This document shows, piece by piece, positions 21,999 through 32,200 of a stretch of 64,000 bases of DNA. The position numbers and the translations under genes are program-made. The stretch lies in NCBI GenBank assembly GCA_030848705.1, contig CM061243.1, forward strand, positions 122,040,674 through 122,104,673, given 5' to 3'. The notes under the pieces are model-generated. The model searched no databases, was not told the origin of the DNA, and saw only the letters and a program-made list of their open reading frames with translations. Position 1 is the stretch's first letter. Each line of letters opens with the position of its first letter. Origin of the DNA: Heracleum sosnowskyi (taxonomy: Eukaryota > Streptophyta > Magnoliopsida > Apiales > Apiaceae).

Positions 21999-22061
21999 CC
22001 AACAGTTCAAATGCTTAATAACATCCTGGTTATAATTACAAGAAAAATTTAAGTAACTTAC

Positions 22062-22170
22062 TCTGTCAACGACAAACTGATAAGTAAAAGTATCTCCAGC
22101 TAAAATAGGGCATTGTGTGACACCCTCAGTTCCATCAGCCCAAGGTGTTCCGATCTGTTGAATACCGTGT
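22062..22170 (-). pseudogene. captured exon fragment of an ascorbate-oxidase-type multicopper oxidase
   Basis: The minus strand is open for about 35 codons and reads QHGIQQIGTPWADGTEGVTQ, then CPILAGDTFTYQFVVDR. This is the conserved N-terminal cupredoxin region of L-ascorbate oxidases (HGI-x-Q-x-GTPWADGT, then QC-x-I-x-PG-x-TF-x-Y-x-F). The exon stops at AGA/GTAAGT, a proper splice donor, and about 55 bp of intron-like sequence follows (22061-22004). The complete genes encode apoplastic copper oxidases. Here only one partial exon is present, with no start and no copper centre, embedded between two Helitron units in antisense to them. Confidence 0.8.
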
Positions 22171-22495
22171 TGCCATTTTAATGCTTGTGAAGTTACGATT
22201 TTACCCCTATTTTTTGAAAAATAAAAAAAATACCACTGTTATATTATTATGCAAAAATATGTTAATATTTGTTATTGTAGAAAGTCGAACCCCCAACCTC
22301 CTTCTAATAAGTCCAAAGTCTAACCACTATGCTAAGTTGCTTTTTGAGTTTACTTTAAAGATTTTATTAGATAAGTCACATTATTTTCCCTAATTCTATA
22401 TTCTTTTTTTTATTATTTTGAACCTTTGAGTAAATAAAATATTGGTCCATATTATTTATATAAATTTGTATTTTTTATTTACGTTATTATATATA
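22171..22495 (+). mobile_element. partial Helitron X, second copy
   Basis: It repeats 19755-20070 from TTGCCATTTTAATGCTTG onward, including the tRNA-like module. It lacks the 5' end, which is replaced by the captured gene fragment. It is interrupted at 22496 by a minus-strand Helitron and continues at 23497-23512. Confidence 0.7.
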
Positions 22496-23496
22496 CTAGC
22501 TTAAAACCCGTGCGATGCACGGATTGTTAATTGTTATTTTATTATTATTATTTTAATATTTTATTAATTGTAATTGTGCAAAAAATAAGTAGGCATGTTA
22601 AAATAGCTAAACACTTTTAATTAATTAAAAACTTTAAAACAGATTTTAAAATAAATAAGTATGGGTTTGTCCGTTATATTTTTGGAAATGAGGGGTTTTA
22701 GTAAGAAAAAATAAAAAACGTAACATATATTTAGTTTAAAAAGGTTAATGCCCGTGATATTTTTGGAAAATGAGGTTTTAAAATTGAATAATTAAAAGTA
22801 TTTAAATACGTTTTAAAATAAATAAGTAAAAGGTTTCCTGTGATATTTTTGGAAAAAGAATGGATTTTAGTGAGAAAAATAGAAAAAGTAAATTGTAAAA
22901 GACAATTTCCCGTGATATATTTAAAAAAGGAGGGACTTTGTTTGAAAAAATATATAATATGTTTTAGCTGAAAAAGTAATTGGTTATAAATAGGTATTTG
23001 ATTATTTATATTTTAATATTTTTAGTAATTGCATTTGTTAAGAAAAATAAGTAGATATGTTAAAATATGTAAACTTTAAAAATAATTATAATATTAAAAT
23101 AGGTTTAAATAAATAACTAAATGTTTGTCCGTGATATTTTTGGAAAACGAGGGATTTTAGTAAGGAAAAATAGAAAAACTAACATGTTTTAGTTAAAAAA
23201 GGTAATTGTCCGTGATATATTTGAAAAAGTAGGGGAATTTGTTAGAAAAAATAATGTATTTTAGGTGAAAAGGGTAATTGGTTATAAATAGGTAATATTA
23301 TTATTTAATAATATATTTCTATAAATAAGTAAGGTTAATTAAGTAAAATCTAATTAAGGGCAATTAAGTAAAATCACAACGTACCATACCGACCAACCAA
23401 AAGTAAAAACTAATTAAGGACAATTAAGTAAAATCACAACGTACCATACCGGCCAACCAAACTTTTAATGTTTCGTCTATTATATAATAGTATTGA
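22496..23496 (-). mobile_element. non-autonomous Helitron W1 (minus strand)
   Basis: On the minus strand it starts TC (23496) AATACTATTATATAATAGAC and ends CCGTGCATCGCACGGGTTTTAAGCTAG (abutting 22496; stem CCGTGC/GCACGG). It sits between A and T. The interior has about six degenerate copies of a motif reading GTGATATTTTTGGAAAA on the plus strand. Relatives W2 and W3 are at 50619 and 51229. Confidence 0.8.
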
Positions 23497-23512
23497 TATA
23501 TATATAGGTAAA

Positions 23513-25590
23513 TCTATCTATCTACTTATATATATTAAATGACGTCTGAGGGCAAATTGAGCCCAAAAAATGGCTGTGAAATTACAATTTTACCCTTATT
23601 TGTTGAAAAATCACAAAAATGCCACTTTCTATAAGTTATGCTAAAAATTAATTAATTTGTGTTCTCATCAATAATTGAACCCTTAACTTCATTTTAGCAA
23701 TTTCATGTCTTAACCACTATGCTAAGTTAACTTTTGATTTGTAATTTAGAATTGCTATTAGGTAAATCACATTATCTCCTTTTATTCTTTTCATAATTTA
23801 AATTTTAAGTATATAGAACGTTGACTTATATTATTTATATACCATTATGTTTGTTTTTGTAACTTTGTATATAACTACATATCCGATCATGTTTGTAATT
23901 TTTTTATTATACATGTTTCTTTTCAATTAAAAAATACCAATTATATTGTTAATTGATATAATTTATATTTATTTGAACTGGTAAAGTATTTATACATAAA
24001 ATATAATAATAATATTTGATCTAATATAAATTACATATTAGATACAAGGATCTCATTATTCGTTAGTTAATATTTTTTAAATTAAGAAAGTTAGCGTTGA
24101 TATTTTTCATTAAATTATGAAATAATTATTATACAATTTGTTCGTCTCATTCATTTGTTAACAGTTTTATTTTCGAAATGTACACTCCTTTATTTTTATC
24201 TTTCCAAAAGACATATTATTCTTTACAACTTTAATAAATCTCACATATCACTAATTTGTCCATTTTTTTATCATTCCTTCACCGTTCACATATTTCACAA
24301 AAATTTGATTTATGACACGAAAATTTAGTGTTTGATTTAATTTTTGATGCATGAAATTACACGAACACGAAAATAAATGATAAAAACGTAAAATGTCTTA
24401 TTGACATGTATTGTAGACTTTGTGATTATACAATAACCGCTCATATATATTATCTATACTTCCGCCAAAAAAATATTAACTCACAATTTTTATTTAAGGG
24501 GTTGTCATTAACCAAAAAGTTGGTGATAAGACCCCTCTTTACTGTTTTTTTTTTATTTTGTTTTCGATTTGTATAGGTCTCTCTCATTATTGAGAGTTTT
24601 AGTACCCCGTTTAGTGGATTTTCTCTGCCCATTCTTCGGGTTTGTTCTCTTTCCTTGTGAGAGTTTGGTTTGTTTTAATATCCGAGATCGTAGATCTGCA
24701 GGATTTATAATAGTGGTTCATTGATTTGGATTGTATGGAGTCGCAATTACGATTAATTGTTCGAATACGTATGGACGAATTAGATATATATATATATTGC
24801 ACGACTACAACAGATTTTTAGATTGTCTCTCTAAAAAGGCTGCAAACTTCAGCGATATGAACGAGTGATGTGCTACAATGAATGATTTGCTCAACAATCA
24901 TAGTTCGGGGTGAAGAAAATTATGATTTGATATATTTTATTACGTGTTTGTTCTATTTTGATTATTTTTGTAGATGTCGTATGGCCGTTTATTAATGAAT
25001 TACTTGATTATAAAAAAGAATTATGTATAAGATATAAAAAATTAAGAAAATTTGTAATATATCTTAATATATAATCTCACATACATGATTATCTTTTTTA
25101 CAAATATACTTTTATTACATTAAAATCACATGAGTTTACAAACATCTATGTTATACACGAACAATTATACTACAATAATTATTTATGTTACACTTAATTG
25201 ATCATTTTAATAAATTTCTTTTCACGACATTGGAAATTTAATTATTATTTAAGAAATTAATAATAATAATCATCATGTCATTTTAATAAATTTCTTTTCA
25301 CGACATTGGAAATTTAATTATTATTTAAGAAATTAATAATAATGATAATCATGTAATTATTATCGTATAGATATATTGATCCAACTTTTTAAACCTGATC
25401 AAATTATAAAATATTTGGTTCATGAAAACAGCATACAATATTATAAAATTAATTTACAAATATAAAATAAAGTTGAAATACTATAATTTACCATATATTT
25501 AATTATAAAATTATTTCGAAGATGCTAATTTGTGCGAAAATTATTTTCGTATATGAACAGGCCCGTGCATCGCACGGGCTTCTACGCTAG
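23513..25590 (+). mobile_element. non-autonomous Helitron Y, copy 2
   Basis: Complete: A/TCTATCTATCTACTTATATA start, hairpin GCCCGTGC-ATC-GCACGGGC at 25561-25579, and CTAG at 25587-25590 followed by T. It differs from copy 1 by about 70 bp of extra sequence near 24735-24815 and a local duplication of about 65 bp near 25200-25335. Confidence 0.85.
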
Positions 25591-28500
25591 TTACTATATA
25601 TTATATGCCAACACAAGGGCAAAGATTGCCAATAAAATGGCTGTCAATTTACTGTTTTACCCTTATTGATTGAAAATTTTCAAAAATGCCATCTACTATA
25701 GTTTATACAAAAAAAACAAAAGTTTGAGTTACTTTCAAGAATCGAACCTCTAACCTCCCTTTACCAAGTTTATGTCATGACCATTTGTGCTACACTAATT
25801 GTTGACATCATATCAAAAAAATTATTAGATTAACCACGTTTACTGTAATTAACCCTTTTTTTACTTTAACTTTTGAGTAAATAAGATGTTGATTTATATT
25901 GTTCATACAACACAATTTTTTTGATTTTATTTATAATTTTTTTGGTTTTATGTATAATATTGTTCATACAACACAATTTTTTTGGTTTTATGTATAATTT
26001 TTTTGGTTTTATGTATAATTTCAAGTGTTAATACATAAATATAAAATTAAAATTTGATGTAATGTAAGTAACATATTATCGGTAACTTCTATTATTGAAA
26101 AATAGTTAATAAATTCTACACATCATTATAAAGATCGGGAATTGAAGTTAGGAGTGTTCATGGCCGGGTAGACTCGGTTGGAAGCATTTTTGCAACTCGA
26201 CCTAATTATATCATTTAAAAAAATTAAAACCAATTCGCAAAATATAGATTTGTGACTCAACTCTACATATAGTACATTAGTTTGGATCAGTTTGAATGAT
26301 TTAAATAATTTTATTATAAAATTTAAATGTTATACAATATCTTTCATTTCAAAAATCTAAGTAAACACGTATAACTTACGATTTAGTAACAATATTTTAT
26401 TTTGATTAATTGTAATTTTAATAATGTAATTATGTCGTAAGTCATATTTATACACAAAAGTGTACACATACATCTATAAATGCCACTATGATGTATTACA
26501 TATAGTATAGTTGCATATACTATATAAATATATATTTAAATATCAAACAAAATTTGAAATTTAAGTCGGGTTGGCCGAAAAAATATAAATTTCATACCAA
26601 GCTCATTTAAATTGGGTTGAAATGTTTTTAATCCAATTAACTATCGAGTTTTTTCAATCAGTCGGCCAAAAAGAAGGTTGGGTTGGTTCGGTTCGATTTA
26701 ATCGGGTTGGTAAGCCGTGAATACTTCTAATCGGATTTATTCGATCGAGGCACCGTTCAGGAATTAATAGAATGATTAGAGATTATTGAAATGTTTAATC
26801 AGAATAAATTTAATGGTATTTTTACATGTAATTGTTTAATTATTTTAATTATACATCAAATGGTAGTACAAAGATTTTTAAAATATGTTATGATTGAAAT
26901 CAATAAAATTTATAGATTTAACTTATGAATTTGTTGTTAGTTTGTGAGACAAATCAAGGGAGTTTGTGATTTAACCACATAAAATATGAATTATGTATAC
27001 TAGAATTATGTTTTTCTTATTTTTTATTCTGATTTTAGTCTTTTCAATTCTAGATTTTATTCCTATATATTAGCTAATTTTTACAATCAAGTTGATTTAT
27101 AACCGATTAAACCAGTTTTTGACCTATTAGAAAATTTTATGTCTTCTTATGAGATTTATAAAAATTGACTTTCGACCCAATTTTAACATAATTGAACCGA
27201 TTAGTCATCGTATAGCGATCAATCGATGAATAATTTCAATTAATTGCCGAATTTTAGAACAAAGATTTTCTATAAAAATATAACCAAGTTTAGATAATAA
27301 AAGTAAATTAATTAATAGTTACTCTACAAAGATATTAAACTATTTGGATAAATTCTATATTCATAAAAGATCATTTTTTTTCTTTTTGGAGAAACATAAA
27401 AGATAAATATTAAGATCAATTATATTTCAAATATTAAAAGCGCATGGGATAAAGTGTAAGGTTGAGTTAAAAAATGATTCTAATTTGTATATAAAAAATG
27501 TTTTTATTTATGTAAGTTTTAAAGTAGGATTTTAGATATAATGTAATAAATACTAGACGAAAAATAGACAATTGAGTTCAAAAGTGTATAAGTATGTTTA
27601 TATGAAAAAAGAGAGTAGAAATCCATAGTTGAACTTTACATACAATGAAAAGATTTTATGATATGTTAACTGCATAGTCTTATATATGGGTAAAATGGAT
27701 CTAAAGTTACCTTTAGGAAATTTTCCTAAAGTTAACTATTGAAAAATATTTTATTTAGTCTTTAACACTCAAATTTAACATTAAATCATGATTTTAATTA
27801 TGTTTAACACCACCTATATCCCTAATTGTGTTCTAAGTGAATTTATAGGTTAAAAAAACAAGAATTGTGATATTTATGTATAGAGTGTTGCGTGCATTAA
27901 TAAATTATTAATTTTCTTATACTAACGTTAATTATTATATGAAAAGTGTTTATAATAACATAAACATATCTATCTTAATTAAAAATTAGAGTAAAATAAG
28001 TGTGGGAGGCTTTTAGAAGCAAAAAAACCCATTTAGTAGGTTAACTTTAGGAAAAATTTCTAAAGATAACTTTAGATTCCCTTAACCCTTATATAATTGA
28101 CCAATTTTATGTTTTACATATATATTAATATTTCATTAAAATCATATTAATTTACATACGCCCATGTTATATACAGACTTTGTACTAAAAAATGATCACG
28201 GTGTAGTCTTACGTACGTGACCAACTTTATATTTTATTTACAAGTATATTGTCATTTCGTTAAAAACACATTAGTTTAGATATGTCCATATCATATATGG
28301 ACAACTATACTATAATAATTATTTATATTATATTTAATTGTTGAATTTGATAAAATGCATTTCACGACATTTAAAACTAAATTAATATTTTGGCAAATGA
28401 AAATAATAATTTGATATTTATTTTATAGATTTTTTTTCTAAATTTTGTGAAATCTTATTAAAATTTTAAAAAAAATGTTAAAAAACTTCTATACAAATAT

Positions 28501-28617
28501 AAGATAAATTCAAAACCAATTTTAATTACAAAACTGTTTCGATATATATACATTTTTGTACGAGAACTTATTTCAGTAAATAAGCAGGCCCGTGCCTCGC
28601 ACGGGCTTTTACGCTAG
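25591..28617 (+). mobile_element. Helitron Z (5' end truncated), with older inserts
   Basis: It begins TTACTATATATTATATG, matching Helitron X from its eighth base, and ends with the hairpin at 28588-28606 and CTAG at 28614-28617. It carries a tRNA-like module (about 25740-25800), a hAT-like element (26149-26729) and a relic of the 57893-type MITE near 26990-27265. No coding frame is present. Confidence 0.65.
26149..26729. mobile_element. hAT-like element inside Helitron Z
   Basis: The ends TAGGAGTGTTCATGGCCGGG and the complement of CGTGAATACTTCTA form an imperfect inverted repeat. The interior is rich in TCGGTTGG and GGTTCGGTTCG. I cannot identify a matching 8-bp TSD, so boundaries are tentative. 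Confidence 0.45.
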
Positions 28618-28644
28618 TTTTTTATATTATACACCAAAACATGC

Positions 28645-29172
28645 TGATATGGGCTGAAATATAACCCTAGAGATAATTAATGATATATTAATTAGACCTA
28701 GTTTGGTCCAAGAATCAGGCCCGACAAAAGGCCCGAAACCCTAACTATTTATTAATTTCGTAATTAATAAATAAAGGAAAATTATCAGCTCATTAAATGA
28801 GTCCAAAATATAATAAAATCTTCATAGAAGGATCCAGAATCCCAATCAAATAATATGATGAGTCATAACACTTATCAGGTAAGGATAATACTTGCATACC
28901 AAGTAATATACCCCTTATCAGTTATCAATAACGAGACTTATCAATTAAGACTCCTAAACATACCATAAATACTAGGCTCTAGACGCCTATATAAGGACCC
29001 TCGTCCTTCATTCTAGAACTACGTTTTATTGACTTGATTCTCTATATAGCAGAGATACGTAGGCATCTTGTGAGGACCGATTTAGTCCCGAAACACAAGA
29101 ACAGTCATTAAAGCTTGAACGCTCACAAACCCTAGCCTTTAATTCACAAGGTACGTTTTTTGATCCATAACA
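28645..29172 (+). repeat. 5' LTR of the Tat element
   Basis: 528 bp, TG...CA, with a TATATAAGG box at about 28989-28997 that should drive transcription. Confidence 0.95.
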
Positions 29173-29192
29173 TTTGGCGCCGTCTGTGGGAA
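29173..29192 (+). promoter_or_regulatory. primer-binding site of the Tat element
   Basis: TTTGGCGCCGTCTGTGGGA lies directly after the LTR. TGGCGCC complements a tRNA 3' end plus CCA. I do not assign the tRNA. Confidence 0.75.
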
Positions 29193-29205
29193 CACAACAT
29201 CAGCC

Positions 29206-32200
29206 ATGGCAAACACGCGAAGAACAACTCGAGTTTCTGAAGAACTTCCTATCACCTCCGGGGCTGATACTCATGGAAGTCAACCACCACCAATCACCAG
29301 CACTGAAGGGACGAATATCCCCACCAACACTCAAGGATCAGAGATCCCAATTGAAGGGACGAATCCCCTGCAGGTGGTCATTCATGGATCTAATCCACAA
29401 GAGACCACTCACCAGCAAGCAATCACAACCTCCCCGCTACTCATGAGTGCCCCGAGGGGCCTTCAACTACATACTACCGATCTCCCTCAATATGTGAATC
29501 AGACCCTTGGGATGCCTACCCATACCAGGCCCCCTCGACCCCCGGTGGGCGGTAGTGGTACCACTCTGGTACACCATGAGGCCTACGTGCCCCCATACGT
29601 CCAAGGTTTAGAACCCCTGAATCGACAAACCCAAACTCTTCAAATGTTTCGAGACGATTTCTCTGGGCCTTACACTGAGGATGAAAATTATAATACTGAT
29701 GATGACTATCCTCCACGAAGGAGACGTTCTGCAAACAAGGAGCCAACCACTCAGGAAAGGATTGCAGCCCATGAGGCAGAGGTTGCAAAACTCAAAAAGA
29801 AGTTAGAGGAAGAAGAGGCTGCAAGAGCAGCCGGGAAGACTCCTGTAATTAATCTGGATCCTACTCCTCCGAGATCCAGAAGGGTTGAAATCCCAAGAGG
29901 AGATCCTACTGTATTGCTGCCCCTAGGAGATCCTGACGATCCTACACCACCCTTCACACAAGAGATAATGAAAGCCACTATATCTAGGAAGTTTAAAATG
30001 CCAACCATCAAAACTTATGATGGAACGGGAGATCCCGCAAATCATGTAAGAACCTTCTCAAATGCACTACTGTTGCAGCCTGCCAATGACGCTGCAAAGT
30101 GTAGGGCGTTTCCACAAACCCTTGCGGGTATGGCTCAACGTTGGTATAGTCGCCTTCCGCCCAATTCTATTGGATCCTTCAAAGAGCTGAGTAAGGCATT
30201 CATCAATCAATTTGTTAGTGGGAAGATACATGAGAAAAGTTCCGCCTCTCTTATGGCGATTCGACAAGGCAAGAATGAAACATTGAGAGAATACTTGAGT
30301 AGATTCACTAAGGAGGCTATAAAAGTCCCAGATTTGGAAGATAAAGTGGCTATGATAGCCCTACAGCAAGGAACTACCGATGACCACTTCAGGAGGTCTT
30401 TGGCCAAACATCCCCCCGAAAATATGTTGTCACTACAAGATAGAGCTGGGAAATACATCAAAGCTGAAGAGAGCATGAGAAAGTATGAACCCATTGCTAT
30501 TGGCAATGGAAATTCAAAGAAGAGAAAGGATGCTCCAGAATATGATGCAAGAGAAAAGTATCCTAGGACATCAAAGGATTCAGATTCACCACCCAAGAAA
30601 AACAATTTTGGGCCAAAGTTCACGGAGTATGCAAGATTGAATGCCCCTAGAAGCCAAATTCTGATGGAGATTGCAAAGGAAGAAGACCTTAAATGGCCAA
30701 AGCCTATGAGGGCCGATGTATCAAAGAGAAATCAAAACCAATACTGCCGGTTTCACAAAGAAGTTGGACACGAGACGGATGACTGCAGGCAACTGGAAGA
30801 TGAAATTGAATTCTTGATTCGAAGAGGAAAGCTTGGTAAGTACACCAAAGATGGAAACCAGGGAAGTCAGAGAGGAAATTATGAAAGGAAAGACTACGAT
30901 AGACGGGACAATGATCAAGACCGAAATCCCAAGCCCCGAGGGCCTGTCATCAATATGATATTTGGAGGGCCAACTGCGGCCGGACCTTCCAGAAACTCTA
31001 GAAAAGCTTATGCCCGGGAGGTGATGACTGTGGTTGGAGAAGCACCGAAGCGTGCCAAAACTGAAGTATCTTTGAATTTTGACGATTCAGACCTTGAGGG
31101 AGTGAAATTTCCCCATGATGACCCTCTGGTCATAGTACCTGTGATTGGGAACTCAGAAACGAAGAGAGTTCTTGTTGACAATGGAGCTTCAGTGGACATC
31201 TTGTTCCATGATGCTTTCATCAAGATGGGTTACACTGACTCTCAGCTTACACCCTCAAACATGCCCATCTATGGGTTCAATAGAGTAGAATCGAAGGTAG
31301 AAGGCACGATTCAACTCCCAATGACAATGGGACAAGGTTCGAAGACGTCTACTCAAATGCTGAATTTCATAGTTATTAAGGCGACTTCAACCTACAATGC
31401 AATTCTGGGAAGAACGGGACTTCATGCATTTAAGGCTGTTGCCTCGTCCTATCATTTGAAGATCAAATTCCCTACAAGGAATGGGATTGGTGAAGAAAAA
31501 GGTGATCAGAAAATGGCTAGAAGCTGTTATGTAGCCGCGTTGAGGCCTGATGGAGTCGGGGGGCAAATACTCCCGATTGAAGACATGGACATCAGAAACG
31601 ATGAAGAAAAAAGAGGAAAGCCAGCTGAGGATCTTGTTCCCATCCCCTTGATCCCAGGAGAACCAGACAAGGTCACCTACATTGGAGCTTTACTACCTGA
31701 ATCTATGAAAAGTAATTTGACATCCTTTCTTCAAGAAAACAGTGATGTATTTGCTTGGACAGCAGCTGATATGCCAGGGATTGATCCCCAATTGATAACC
31801 CACAAATTGAATGTGGATCCTGAAAGGAAGACAGTGAAACAAAAGAAAAGAAATTTTGCCCCGGAAAGGCAAGAAGCTATCAAGCAAGAGGTAGAAAAAC
31901 TCCTGGAGGCAGGCTTCATTGAAGAAATTCAGTTCCCTGAATGGTTGGCTAACCCAGTGATGGTCAAGAAGGCTAATGGAAAGTGGAGAATGTGTGTAGA
32001 CTTCACCGACTTGAATGATGCGTGTCCCAAGGATTGTTTTCCCTTACCGAGGATTGACGCTTTAATAGATGCCACGGCTGGGCACGAGATGTTAAGTTTC
32101 ATGGATGGCTTCAGTGGATACAACCAAATCAAGATGCACAAGGACGACATCTCCAAGGTATCGTTCATCACCGACTTTGGTGTTTTCTGTTATTTGGTAA

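Larger units (their letters stand above)
19715..28617 (+). mobile_element. Helitron cluster (outer boundaries)
   Basis: It begins A/TCTATCTATTACTATATA at 19715 and ends with the hairpin GCCCGTGCCTCGCACGGGC (28588-28606), then TTTTACGCTAG at 28617 followed by T. A 5' TC, a 3' hairpin about 10 nt before CTRR, and insertion between A and T are Helitron hallmarks. Inside are further complete and partial Helitrons. No Rep/helicase frame exists, so all are non-autonomous. Confidence 0.8.

Noticed and set aside
19769..25000. Small frames duplicated in the Helitrons (for example 19769/22145 and 21028/24450)
   Set aside because: Their duplication follows from the Helitron copies, and the sequences are AT-biased and carry no domain. 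The tRNA-like module explains part of them.
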